This document shows, piece by piece, positions 31,833 to 42,200 of a DNA stretch of 64,000 bases (position 1 is its first letter; every line of letters begins with the position of its first letter). Position numbers and translations under genes: made by a program. Under the pieces are notes generated by a model. That model saw only the letters and a list, made by a program, of their open reading frames with translations. It ran no database searches and was not told where the DNA came from. The DNA is from Blautia schinkii DSM 10518 (lineage in GTDB: Bacteria; Bacillota; Clostridia; Lachnospirales; Lachnospiraceae): positions 124,001 to 188,000 of the forward strand of contig JNKJ01000008.1 in assembly GCA_000702025.1 (NCBI GenBank), read 5' to 3'.

Positions 31833-33149
31833 ATGAAAAAGAAAGTGATAAGTTTATTGTTAACAATGGCAATGCTTAGTACAATGGGTGTTTCTGCCGT
31901 ATCTGCAGCAGAGCCTGATTACACATTAAAGGATGCGAAATTAGAAGGTGTAGAATTAAAATTATATGCAAACCTGAATAACAATTCCGAGAAGTATTTT
32001 AAAGAAAAGCTTGCAGATTTTGAAGGAGATACCGGTATTAAGGTTGAGCTCACCAATATCAATACAGAAGCAGATTACATAGATAAATTAAGTACGGATT
32101 TTGCTTCCGGTGATATCCCCAATGTTTTTATGGAATACGGCGGTGCAAGATGTCTCGATTATATGGACGCAGGCGCTCTTCTGAACTTGCAGCCATATCT
32201 GGAGGCTGACACGGAATGGTACGATAATTTCATGGAATCCTGCTGGGAACCGGCACATTTTGAAGATTACGGATACGAAGGCTTGTACGGCGTACCATAT
32301 TCCAGCTATCAGGTTGTACTATACTACAATAAGGAAATCCTTGAGGAAAATAAAATAGAAGTACCGACTACCTGGGACGAATTGCTGGCAGCATGTGCTA
32401 CATTAAAAGAAAATGGGGTACAGCCTTTTGATGTAGGCGAAAAAGACAATTATCGTTTTGGTCATCTTCATACCGTACTTTCTCTGAAAACATACGGACC
32501 GGAAATCGGCGCAAAGCTTGGAAGCCGTGAAGTTACGTATGACGGAGAAGAAATGCTTGATATTTATGCCAAAATCAAGGAACTGACAGATAAAGGCTAT
32601 CTTGGTGACAATCTTCTCAGCACAGATGCCAATCAGGAAACTGCATATTTCCAGGAGGGGAAATCTGCATTCCAGTATAATGGTTCCTGGGGAGCAACAT
32701 CCATTGAGAGCTCCGGCTCTGAGTTATACGCCAATCAGACCATCGGTGTGGCAAGATTCCCGGCAGTAAACGAAGAATATGCAAAGGTGGACATGGGCGG
32801 CGGAAACGATTCCTTCTACGTATCCCAGATGAATGTCAGCGATGAAGAAATCGCAGCCTCTGTTTTACTTCTGAAATACATCACAGGCAGGGAATTCTGT
32901 ACCGGTTTAATGGAAGTGAACCCTAATACCATGGCAATCAAAACGGACGCAAATGTAGACAACTATTTATTAAAGGATATTATGGCAATCATGGCAGATA
33001 CCGAGGCAACAAAATCCGACCTTCAGAATTACGATTCTCAGGCACACATGATTAACACCGTCCGCGCTGCACTGCAGGGAATTGCAATGGGCAACACCCC
33101 TGAGCAGGTTGGCGAAGAAATCATTTCAACTATGGCACAATACGAATAG
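31833..33149 (+). CDS. Sugar ABC transporter solute-binding protein
   Basis: A 438-residue extracellular solute-binding protein (family 1, MsmE-like) that captures an oligosaccharide outside the cell. The signal peptide (MKKKVISLLLTMAMLSTM, then AVSAAEPD) has no lipobox cysteine, unusual for a Gram-positive binding protein. Typical features are LKLYANLNNNSEKYFKEKL and FQEGKSAFQYNGSWG. AAAGGAG is 7 bases upstream. It is the first gene of a plus-strand operon (binding protein, two permeases, LacI regulator, glycoside hydrolase) under LacI control. No ATPase is encoded, so a shared MsmK-type ATPase elsewhere is expected. Confidence 0.93.
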   Translation: MKKKVISLLLTMAMLSTMGVSAVSAAEPDYTLKDAKLEGVELKLYANLNNNSEKYFKEKLADFEGDTGIKVELTNINTEADYIDKLSTDFASGDIPNVFMEYGGARCLDYMDAGALLNLQPYLEADTEWYDNFMESCWEPAHFEDYGYEGLYGVPYSSYQVVLYYNKEILEENKIEVPTTWDELLAACATLKENGVQPFDVGEKDNYRFGHLHTVLSLKTYGPEIGAKLGSREVTYDGEEMLDIYAKIKELTDKGYLGDNLLSTDANQETAYFQEGKSAFQYNGSWGATSIESSGSELYANQTIGVARFPAVNEEYAKVDMGGGNDSFYVSQMNVSDEEIAASVLLLKYITGREFCTGLMEVNPNTMAIKTDANVDNYLLKDIMAIMADTEATKSDLQNYDSQAHMINTVRAALQGIAMGNTPEQVGEEIISTMAQYE

Positions 33150-33170
33150 ACTCAACTGATTAACGTGCAT

Positions 33171-33203
33171 GAAAAGGGACTGTCGCTGGCACAGTCCCTT
33201 TTC
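33171..33203 (+). terminator. Intercistronic hairpin after the binding-protein gene
   Basis: A perfect 13-bp stem (GAAAAGGGACTGT with ACAGTCCCTTTTC) around a 7-base loop begins 21 bp after the stop codon and precedes the first permease. It probably stabilises the binding-protein mRNA or partly terminates transcription, raising binding protein over permease. Confidence 0.75.
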
Positions 33204-33230
33204 ATATTTATCGAAACGAAAGGAAAAACC

Positions 33231-34121
33231 ATGAAGGCAAGAAAAAAAGATTATATCATCGGCATTTGTTTTCTTTTGCCGGCATTGGCACTCATACTTT
33301 GTTTTATCGTATACCCAGTGATCGATGCTGCATTTTTGTCATTTCATTCCTGGAAGGGGATTTTCGGACAGCCAAAAAAATGGGTTGGCCTGGATAACTA
33401 TACAGGCGTTTTAACCAGTGAACTTTTCTGGAATTCCATGCTGAATTCTTTTTGGTTCATAGTGGGAAGTTTCCTTGTACTTATGCCTCTTTCCTTCTGC
33501 CTGGCTCTTTTAATTACCTCAAAATTAAAATTTACCCGGTTTATGAAAACCGCTTTTTTTATGCCGGTCATTTTGGGCACCACCACAGTTGCTTTGATGT
33601 GGACTTACATATTGAACCCGGAATGGGGAGCCTTGACTCAGATTCTACAATGGCTGGGGCTTGACAATCTTGTGATGGACTGGCTTTCCAAGCCCACGAT
33701 TAATGTCTGGTGTGTTGTACTGGTAAATGAATGGATGTATGCGGGTTATAATATGCTGATTTTTGCTGCAGGATTGGTTGCCATTCCACAGGATCTTTAT
33801 GAAGCAAGTGTAATTGACGGATGCAACGGCTGGCAGAAAATCAAATACATTACTCTCCCGCTGTGTAAAAATTCCTTTAAGATATTCTCTGTTCTTGCGG
33901 TGACTGGGTGTCTGAAGGTATTTGATATTGTATGGGCCATGACAAGGGGCGGTCCGGTCAATTCCAGCTCCACTCCTGCCATTTTGTTATATACGCAGGC
34001 ATTCCAGTATAAGCTTTTTGGACGCAGCAGCGCATACAGTATCATCCTGTTAGTATTCGGAGTTGCACTTAGTCTGGTCATGAACCGGGTTTTCCGCCAG
34101 GAAAATGACCTGTATTCATAG
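33231..34121 (+). CDS. Sugar ABC transporter permease (MalF/UgpA type)
   Basis: A 296-residue inner-membrane permease with about six transmembrane helices. ATG 33231 is chosen because AAAGGAAA is just upstream and it gives the usual MKARKKDYIIGICFLLPAL start. The EAA loop, which contacts the ATPase, is seen in DLYEASVIDGCNGWQKIKYI. It pairs with the permease at 34138 to form the channel. Confidence 0.93.
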   Translation: MKARKKDYIIGICFLLPALALILCFIVYPVIDAAFLSFHSWKGIFGQPKKWVGLDNYTGVLTSELFWNSMLNSFWFIVGSFLVLMPLSFCLALLITSKLKFTRFMKTAFFMPVILGTTTVALMWTYILNPEWGALTQILQWLGLDNLVMDWLSKPTINVWCVVLVNEWMYAGYNMLIFAAGLVAIPQDLYEASVIDGCNGWQKIKYITLPLCKNSFKIFSVLAVTGCLKVFDIVWAMTRGGPVNSSSTPAILLYTQAFQYKLFGRSSAYSIILLVFGVALSLVMNRVFRQENDLYS

Positions 34122-34137
34122 AAGGAGGGAAGAAAGC

Positions 34138-34962
34138 GTGAAGAAAAAAACGGTTCATGGAATTTTATATTTTCTGGCATTTTTGTGGTGTGCGATCACA
34201 CTTCTGCCCTTATTGATCACATTTATTTCCTCTTTTAAAAATAATAATGAGATTTATTTGGGACTTTTCCGTCTGCCATCTGTTTGGAGAGCCTCTAATT
34301 ATGCCAATGCCAGTGAAACGGCAAACGCTTTGAAGGCAATTGGAAATTCTCTTTTTATGGCTGTGGCAACCACCATCACTGTGACGATCATTGGTATGAT
34401 GGCTTCCTATGTATTATCCAGAAAGAATTTGTTCTTTATCAAACCGCTTAATATCTTTTTTATGATAGGAGTAATGGTCCCGGTACACTGTACCCTGATT
34501 CCGATTTCCAATATTGCCAGCTCTCTTCATGCAAAAGACCATTATTGGTTCCTGCTGCTGGTGTACACTACCTTCAATCTGGCGCAGGCAATCTTTTTGT
34601 ATACCGGATTTATGAATGGGATAGACAGAGGGTTGGATGAAGCGGCAATCATTGACGGGTGCGGTGATATCAAGCTTCTGACGAAAGTGCTGATGCCTAT
34701 CTGCAAACCTATTATTGCGACTGAAGCGATATTTGTATTTATTTATGGTTACAGCGAATTAATCTTCTCGCTCACATTAATATCAAGCGATATAAAATAT
34801 ACGGTTTCCAGGGCAATGTTAAACTTTACCGGCAACCATACCATTGATTTAGGCGCCCAGTTTGCCTTTGTCATTATGGCAATGATTCCTACCATTATTA
34901 TTTATCTGTTATTCCACGAGAAGGTGGAGGCAGGTATGTTATCCGGTGCAGTAAAAGGGTGA
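34138..34962 (+). CDS. Sugar ABC transporter permease (MalG/UgpE type)
   Basis: A 274-residue permease. The start is GTG 34138, with GAAGGAGGG 8 bases upstream; the GTG lies 16 bp after the stop of its partner. The EAA loop reads GLDEAAIIDGCGDIKLLTKV. The C-terminus FHEKVEAGMLSGAVKG is typical of the second permease of these systems. Confidence 0.93.
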   Translation: MKKKTVHGILYFLAFLWCAITLLPLLITFISSFKNNNEIYLGLFRLPSVWRASNYANASETANALKAIGNSLFMAVATTITVTIIGMMASYVLSRKNLFFIKPLNIFFMIGVMVPVHCTLIPISNIASSLHAKDHYWFLLLVYTTFNLAQAIFLYTGFMNGIDRGLDEAAIIDGCGDIKLLTKVLMPICKPIIATEAIFVFIYGYSELIFSLTLISSDIKYTVSRAMLNFTGNHTIDLGAQFAFVIMAMIPTIIIYLLFHEKVEAGMLSGAVKG

Positions 34963-35027
34963 TAGCTTTTTTCCAGTCTTGCTTTTATAATAGAAGATAT
35001 AAAACTCAAGGATTGGAGAAGATTATA

Positions 35028-36044
35028 ATGCCAGTGACGATCAAAGACGTAGCGAAAGATACAAAATTAGCTGTTTCTACCATATCAAAATATATGAACG
35101 GCGGAAACGTCCGGCCGGAAAATAAAGTTGTTATAGAAGAAGCCGTAAAGCGGCTGGGATATCGTCCCAATCACCTTGCAAGGGGACTCCGAAACTCAAG
35201 AAGTTATATCATAGGACTTCTCATTCCATCCTTAATTGGTGCCCATTCAGGAAAAATGGTGGCTGCTCTGGAGGCACAGATGCGCAAAACAGACTGCTTT
35301 TTGACCATTTGCTGCTATCAGGACTCTGTAGAACTGGCAAAAGAATACGTCGATTTTCTGGTGGAAAAGGGCGTGGACGGCATTATCGTCAGTCCTATAC
35401 AGACTAAGGAAAACTATTTAAAATCAGCAAATGACGCAAGGATACCAGTTGTCATTCTGGAGGATACCTACGGAATCGAAAACTGCGACGTAGTCCAGGT
35501 AGACTGTGCCTCCGCCTCTTATGAATTGGTAGAATGTCTCATAAAAAAGGGGCATAAGCATATTGCCATTATCAAGGGTATCGAAGGGATGACCACCTCA
35601 AGGGAACGTCTCAACGGATATCTTCGGGTTATGGAGGACTATGAGCTTCCTATAAATCAAGAATATTTAATATCCGGAGCCTATGATTACCAGTCAGGTT
35701 ATGAAGGGGTCCAAAAACTTTGGCGGTTAGAGAAAAAGCCTACTGCCTTGTTTATTACCAATTATCATATGAGTGTCGGAGCCATGGTTGCGGTCAGACA
35801 TCTGAATATTCACATACCTGAGGACTTATCTATTGTGGCATTTGATGATATGGAGCTTTCTACAATTACCAACTGCCGTATAACTGCTGTCCGCCAGCCC
35901 ATGGATGAAATTATGGAACAGGCATGTGAATTTATTGAACGGCGGCTGAATGGTGATTTTCGCAGTTATCCGGACAAGAAAAGGATAAAGGCCCAAATTA
36001 TTTACCGTACTTCCGTAGCTCAAAAAGAGGATTTTGATGAATAA
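35028..36044 (+). CDS. LacI-family regulator inside the sugar operon
   Basis: A 338-residue LacI protein. ATG 35028 (TTGGAGAAGA upstream) starts directly with the HTH VTIKDVAKDTKLAVSTISKY. The hinge RPNHLARGLRNSR and a full effector domain (SIVAFDDMELSTI) follow. It is transcribed with the transporter and hydrolase genes. It and the divergent LacI (30548) share recognition-helix sequence, so both may act on the same two operators, perhaps with different sugar ligands. Confidence 0.92.
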   Translation: MPVTIKDVAKDTKLAVSTISKYMNGGNVRPENKVVIEEAVKRLGYRPNHLARGLRNSRSYIIGLLIPSLIGAHSGKMVAALEAQMRKTDCFLTICCYQDSVELAKEYVDFLVEKGVDGIIVSPIQTKENYLKSANDARIPVVILEDTYGIENCDVVQVDCASASYELVECLIKKGHKHIAIIKGIEGMTTSRERLNGYLRVMEDYELPINQEYLISGAYDYQSGYEGVQKLWRLEKKPTALFITNYHMSVGAMVAVRHLNIHIPEDLSIVAFDDMELSTITNCRITAVRQPMDEIMEQACEFIERRLNGDFRSYPDKKRIKAQIIYRTSVAQKEDFDE

Positions 36045-36064
36045 AAAAATCAAGGAGAAAAATT

Positions 36065-38143
36065 ATGTCAAAAAAATACAAAGAAACTTTCCGGGGGTAT
36101 TTGGTTGATAACCATTCACCTGATGCCCCTGTAGTAACCTTGGAGCACTTAAATGCAGAAGAATTTGAACGATTCTTCCTGGAATCTAACATTAATCATT
36201 TGATGCTCTATTGTAAAGATCACTGGGGCAACAGCTATTATGATACAAACATCGGAAAACTGCACAATGGCCTTAAAGAGGACTGGGTTGGCAGAATTGT
36301 GCCTATTCTCAGGAAACATGATATTGAATTCAATGCATATTACTGCTTTGAATATGATCAGTACGCCCCCACCTCCCACCCGGAATGGGCTACAAGAATG
36401 AGAAACGGAGAACCTTTGATCTGCGGCGCACAAAATCCTGATGCCACTGCTAAATGGGGGATTCCTTGTTATGAGACAGGGTATCGTGCTTATGTCCTGG
36501 GTCAGTTAAAAGAAATCATAGAGAAGTACCGTCCCGACAGCCTTTTTATTGATATATTTGGGAAATCATTGTGCTACTGTGACGTCTGCCGCAGGCAATT
36601 CAAAGAAAAATACGGTTATGAGCTTCCAGAGAATGATCAGGGATTAATGAAGAATAATGGCGACATTGTGCAATTCCTGGACCATCAGGCAGAAGAAATG
36701 CTGGATGAGGTAAAGGATACCCTGAAAAAGATTGACCCTGACCTGGCAATCACTGTAAACTTCGCTTCTCACTATCCAAAAGAAATCAGGGATAAGCTGG
36801 ATTATATTTTCACAGAACCGTGGGCCGGAAATTGGCTGTCCGGGGCTTATGCCAGAGATACCTCCGGCGGGAAATACCCCCAGTTAGGCCCTGGAGATGT
36901 GTCCCAGGTATACAATTATAAGAATGATGCGGTTTATGAGCTGGCCGCCGCAGAAATTGCCGCACAGGGCTGCCGTGTGTTTATGTATAGTGAACCAATG
37001 CATTACGATGGTTCCCTGGATTTTACCGAGGCACAAAAAATCGGAAAGGCCTACCGGGAAGTAGAAAAATTCGAGTCCTGTTTAAAGGACCGTGAATTGT
37101 TAGCCGATATTGCCATTATCCAAAGTGATTCCGCAGATTCCTTGATTATCGAACATCCCGTAATTGCGAGATCGATCGGACGCGCCAAAGAAGGGGGACT
37201 TCATCGGAAAGCTTTGCTTGGTGCCATGCAGATATGTGATTATTCAAAATACACCTGGCAGGTGGTGCCTGAATTAGAATTAAGTCTATCTAAAATGAAA
37301 CAGTATAAAATGATCATACTGCCGAATCTCTTCTACATCAGGTCAGAGTTGAAGCATGATTTGGAGGAGTACGTTAAGGGCGGCGGATGCATTTTTGTAT
37401 CAGGAGAAACAGGTACATATGATCAGAATGGGGAGCTGTTGGAAGATTTTGCATTATCAGAAATGCAGGGCTGCCATTTTATCCGAAAGAATACGAAATA
37501 TCAGAGAAATGTATGGAGTGCATATATCACCCAGACCAACGGCGAGGTTTGGAAATATTGTGAGAAAACAACACCTCCGGTCTGGCATTATATATTGGAG
37601 ACAGAGTCTGCCGGAGCAAACATCCTTGGCACCTTCCGTTTTCCTGCTGTGGAACTTACCGATACACAGTGGGTAAACTGGGGATACCCTCTACCTGGTA
37701 AGGAGACAGCTATCCCTGCGGTCTATCAAAATTCCTATGGACGAGGAACTGTACTTCAGTGTTGTTTTGCATTTTTCGATATGCAGACTGAGGAGTTTGC
37801 ATGGGTTAAGAAATTTTTCCAGGGAGTTTTGGAAAAGTATATAGCTCCTTCTGTTTATTTAGATACAGAAAACAAAAATATACTGGAATATACCTGCTTT
37901 GACAGGAAGTCTTCCAATGAGCTGATTTTACATGAGTTGTCCAAAATGGCGGAAATTGCCTTTGGTGATACACCTGCTATACCGGGCGGCGAGCTGATAT
38001 TAAATATACCGGATAAACAAATAAAGGCCGTCCAGATGTTTTATCCTGAAAATAAGGAAATTACGTTTATTCAAAAGGAAGGCCGGATTCGCTGCAGGCT
38101 GGAAGATGTAAGAATACATTCCGTTTATAAAATCAAGTATTAA
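36065..38143 (+). CDS. Putative glycoside hydrolase (GHL6/GH42-like)
   Basis: A 692-residue cytoplasmic protein (no signal peptide). The N-terminal 350 residues look like a TIM barrel of the hypothetical hydrolase GHL6 type (FNAYYCFEYDQYAPTSHPEW, FIDIFGKSLCYCDVCRRQF, IFTEPWAGNW). The following segment resembles the beta-galactosidase trimerisation (GH42 middle) domain (YKMIILPNLFYI, EEYVKGGGCIFVSGETGTYD). The conserved Glu/Asp in FTEPW and FIDIF could be catalytic. It presumably degrades the sugar imported by the upstream transporter. Substrate unknown; other GH families are possible. Confidence 0.75.
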   Translation: MSKKYKETFRGYLVDNHSPDAPVVTLEHLNAEEFERFFLESNINHLMLYCKDHWGNSYYDTNIGKLHNGLKEDWVGRIVPILRKHDIEFNAYYCFEYDQYAPTSHPEWATRMRNGEPLICGAQNPDATAKWGIPCYETGYRAYVLGQLKEIIEKYRPDSLFIDIFGKSLCYCDVCRRQFKEKYGYELPENDQGLMKNNGDIVQFLDHQAEEMLDEVKDTLKKIDPDLAITVNFASHYPKEIRDKLDYIFTEPWAGNWLSGAYARDTSGGKYPQLGPGDVSQVYNYKNDAVYELAAAEIAAQGCRVFMYSEPMHYDGSLDFTEAQKIGKAYREVEKFESCLKDRELLADIAIIQSDSADSLIIEHPVIARSIGRAKEGGLHRKALLGAMQICDYSKYTWQVVPELELSLSKMKQYKMIILPNLFYIRSELKHDLEEYVKGGGCIFVSGETGTYDQNGELLEDFALSEMQGCHFIRKNTKYQRNVWSAYITQTNGEVWKYCEKTTPPVWHYILETESAGANILGTFRFPAVELTDTQWVNWGYPLPGKETAIPAVYQNSYGRGTVLQCCFAFFDMQTEEFAWVKKFFQGVLEKYIAPSVYLDTENKNILEYTCFDRKSSNELILHELSKMAEIAFGDTPAIPGGELILNIPDKQIKAVQMFYPENKEITFIQKEGRIRCRLEDVRIHSVYKIKY

Positions 38144-38144
38144 T

Positions 38145-38179
38145 AAAGTTGGGGACGTTTACAGAACGTCCCCAACTTT
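38145..38179. terminator. Bidirectional terminator between convergent genes
   Basis: A perfect 15-bp stem (AAAGTTGGGGACGTT with AACGTCCCCAACTTT) around a 5-base loop directly after the hydrolase stop. T runs lie in the arms on both strands. Confidence 0.82.
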
Positions 38180-38257
38180 GCAGATTCACCTTCAAGTAAA
38201 CCTCTTATAGGTTGATACCTGAATTTTTAATTGTTTACTATGCCTTGGCAAGAACCT

Positions 38258-38914
38258 TTACACGGTACTTAGATATTTTTTCCTGTTTGCAATGGTATTA
38301 GATAATAATTTGAAGCTTTTATTCTTAGCATTATTTGTCAGTTTTCTTATATATGTATTATAGACTTTTTTACTAACAGTCTTACCTTTTACATAGTAAG
38401 TAGTTTTGGTAGAGACAACCTTTTGGTTTTTATAAATGCTATATTTATAACTCTGGGCTATTGTCTTTATTTTTCCATTGCTGTATGAATTGTGGCTGAT
38501 GATAGTGGTCCCCATTTTTGAGGTATAGGTTGTAAATATTTTTTTACCCGGATATATTTTTGTGATTTTATCTGCCATATTTGGAACCATCTCAGCTTTT
38601 CCGTTTTTGTATTTGAATAACCGGTAATGTGACTGGTATCCATAGGCTTTTTTATGATAAATATATAATTCGGGTACTTTATCATTATCCAGGTCCAGAA
38701 GGGCAAACTGCATCTGTGCAGTGGGCTGCATATTATTTTTATCACTTGGTCTGGTCCAGGAAATATATTTTTGAGTTAACAAGCGATAATATGAATTTTT
38801 TGCCTGTGTGGCCATCGAGGCTGCCTGCGGCGTTGCCTTAAACTGGAACAGGACTACAATGATAACATTGAAAATCAGCAATCCTTTAAATATTAATTTT
38901 TGTTTATGTCTCAT
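38258..38914 (-). CDS. Secreted hypothetical protein
   Basis: A 218-residue protein. ATG 38914 is preceded by AAGGAGG; it begins with a signal/anchor helix (LIFKGLLIFNVIIVVLFQF) ending near PQAAS. The segment FALLDLDNDKVPELYIY is typical of exported Lachnospiraceae proteins with calcium-loop-like motifs. The remainder is Lys/Tyr-rich beta repeats. No enzyme domain is recognised. It stands alone, convergent with the hydrolase gene. Confidence 0.75.
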   Translation of the reverse strand: MRHKQKLIFKGLLIFNVIIVVLFQFKATPQAASMATQAKNSYYRLLTQKYISWTRPSDKNNMQPTAQMQFALLDLDNDKVPELYIYHKKAYGYQSHYRLFKYKNGKAEMVPNMADKITKIYPGKKIFTTYTSKMGTTIISHNSYSNGKIKTIAQSYKYSIYKNQKVVSTKTTYYVKGKTVSKKVYNTYIRKLTNNAKNKSFKLLSNTIANRKKYLSTV

Positions 38915-39122
38915 TATGAACCTCCTTGGCACTGCAACTGATAATCAAAACTGCCATTGGTAAATTTATAGATTTACCTTTCCTCTTATTCCAGTTTATC
39001 ACATATTCACACTAAATTCTTTACAATATCACTGTTATTTTTTATGAGAATTAACTAATTGTAACAGTTCAGGAAAAACGAAAAGATAAAGATTGTCCAT
39101 TCCAGCAAGTAAATATCAATTA

Positions 39123-39164
39123 AGGACAGGATACCTGTTATCATCATCTCGGATATCCTGTCCT
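39123..39164. terminator. Hairpin after the alpha-mannosidase gene
   Basis: An 11-bp stem (AGGACAGGATA with TATCCTGTCCT) spans a 20-base loop. It lies 45 bp past the mannosidase stop and probably ends that operon, though the T run is poor. Confidence 0.6.
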
Positions 39165-39208
39165 ATTATCTCATTTTTATGGTACCTGAGGCCATTCTAT
39201 ATCCGGTA

Positions 39209-42200
39209 TCAAGAAACCTCGTTTTGTTCTCTGTAAATCACCTTAAATGTGGAAATTTCATAGGGTTTCATTTCATAGCGTACCATTGTACCGCTGCAGG
39301 GGATTTCGTATTCTGTATCTTCCAGCATATTACATACATATACAGACTTCAACAGCCGGCTGAAACTCACCGTCACATTTGTTCTGCGGTTAAATGCCTC
39401 ATACAGGCGCAGCACCGTACCTATTCCATTCTCTGACGCTTTTACAACCTCCGTGATAACATTAGGTTCATTGACGCTGACTACCGAATATTCTCTGGGC
39501 AGCGTGCCTGAACTATTTGTTTTAACCACACATTTCAGCGGATTGTTCAGCGCATATGCGCGCCCAATCGTCCCCGCCTCACGGAAACCCTCTGCATGAG
39601 GATATATCGCGAAGCAAAAGCTGTGATGTTCCCGGTCTGCTGAAGGATTCGGATACACAGCAGACTTCAGCAGTGAAATACCAATTACACCATCGTGTAC
39701 ATTTGCTCCGTATTTACAGTCATTTAATACACTCACCCCATAACCGTCTTCCGACACATCAAGCCATTTGTGCATACATACTTCAAATCTCGCGAAATCC
39801 CAGGAAGTATTGTAGTGGGTTTTCCTTGTTACATTGCCATACTGAATTTCGAACGATGCTTCATCCGTGTGGATATCTACCGGGAACAGGGCTTTCAGCA
39901 GGAGCTTCTTTTCCATCCAGTCAATTTCATTTTGTATACGGATTTCCGGGCTGTCTGCGCCAAGTGAAATATACTGGACGATAGTGGAATCCAGATAACG
40001 TCTGCATACGCGGATGGATGCTCTTACGGGCCCTTTTTCCATCACTGCTATCTCCTGCACGTCTGTTATTTCCCAGGATTTTTCTGTATAATAATTGTTG
40101 ATATCCCATGCATCCCAGTTGTGAGGACGGTCCTCATACGTCATCAGGACATTTCCTTGTTTTCCATATTTCAAAAGCTGACGATGATGTTTTTTATCAT
40201 AAATGGAACAGAATTGGCCCTTATCTGAAAGTTCCACACGGACAAAAGCATTTTCAAGGCTATATTCAGACACCGAAAGCATTGATTCCGTTCTGATATC
40301 TTTTTCATCTGTGAGAAAATATGTTTTGTAGCCTTTCGCGGGTACAGCCGATGCAGTGAAGAGATACCTTCCGTCTGAAAGCCGCTGAAGCGGACAATCT
40401 GTATTTCCGTCACTGACCGCAGGCGCCTGGATTCTCTCCGGGCATTCAAAGATAACCTCGTCCGTGCACGACATACCATTGGGGTTAAACACGGTAAGCG
40501 TATTCTTTGGTCCGTCAATTTCTGCTGTGATTGCCTCCAGTGCCGCTGTTTCAAGGGCATACCCCTTCGCCAGCAGCCGCTCATATTCAGTTCTTGAATC
40601 GTCATATACCTCTTTGATGGAGGAACCGGGAAGAATATCATGGAACTGGTTGCGCATAGCTATCTCCCAGAGTTCTTCCAGAGCCTTTTCCGGATACGTA
40701 AGCTGCACAAGTTCTCTTCCCATGCTGAAAAAAAGTTCTATATTTTGAAGCAAAAACTCTGCCTGACGGTTAAATTTTTTATTTCTGGCCATAGAAGTAT
40801 ATGTGCCGCGGTGATACTCAAGATATAGCTCTCCAACCCATACCGGAAGCTGCTTCTGTCCTCTCACATTTTCCTCAAGGGTATGAAAAAACTCTGCTGA
40901 TGTACTCATTATAGTCTGGGGGCAGCCGGGAAGCCCTTTTGACAGTCGGCGCTGATTTTCCAGCATATCACGTACCGGGCCGCCGCCGCCGTCTCCGTAG
41001 CCGAATGACATGAGTACCTCATCATTCAAATATTTCTGGCTGTAACGCTCCCATCCTCCCTTGACCTGGGAGGGATTGAGATACGCATTGTATGTAGTAA
41101 AATGCTCTGTCTCTGTCCCGCTTTCCACTGCACTTTTGTTATAGTCACGGCTGGGACTAAAATGTGTCAGAATTCTGGTGCCGTCGATGCCCTCCCACTC
41201 AAAAGTATCATAAGGCATTTTGTTAAATTCATTCCAACTAATCTTGGTAGTCATAAAATAACGGATTCCGCACTTTTTCATAATCTGCGGCAGTGCCGCT
41301 GAATAGCCGAAAACATCCGGCAGCCAGAGAATTTCATTATCCTTCCCGAACTCCTCCCTGAAAAATCTTTTTCCATAGAGAAACTGGCGTACCAGAGATT
41401 CACCGCTGGTGAGGTTACAGTCAGCCTCCACAAACATACCGCCCTCTACTTCCCAACGGCCCTCCTTCACGAGCTCCCTGATTTGTGTATATAACTCCGG
41501 CGCATTTTTCTTTACATATTTATAAAGCTGTGGCTGGCTGGACATAAACACATATTCCGGATATTGTTTCATAAGCTCAAGTACTGTAGAAAAGCTGCGT
41601 ACTGCCTTATCTTCCGTCACTGCTAATGTCCACATCCACGCAACATCAATATGTGTGTGACCCACACAATAGACCTTTTCCCGGCTCTGCCCTGTATGCT
41701 TTTCATAGAATTCCTTCTGAAGATATAATTGTGCCTGCTGAAGCGTTGCGTTATATGAGGGCGAATGCTCCCGGCGCAGATCCAGCAGATTCAAGGAATC
41801 ATTCAAGGTTTGAATGATTGTCCGAAAGTTCCGGTCAGACGGAGAGAGCAGCCGTGCAACCTCATACGGAACAGACAAATCATAAAAATATTTCTCCGTT
41901 GGCCGGTGAAGCGCCTTTATGGCAGAATCCATTATTAACCGGAAGTTATTATCTCCGGTGAATGCCGAGAGCACGATTCTGTAGCATTCGCCGGCCCTTG
42001 CGCATTCACTTAAAATAACTTCACGATGATTTACATCAAGTCCCTGTTTTCTGACATTGTTGACAAAAACCGTAAACTGCGGATTTGTGGCATCCCATTG
42101 CCCCTCGCGGCCGGTCTTCAATTCAAACACCGTACATTTTCCGTCAAACTCCTGGGGAATCGTCACAAAAGTTTCAAACCAGAAATACTCTCTGTGTCCG

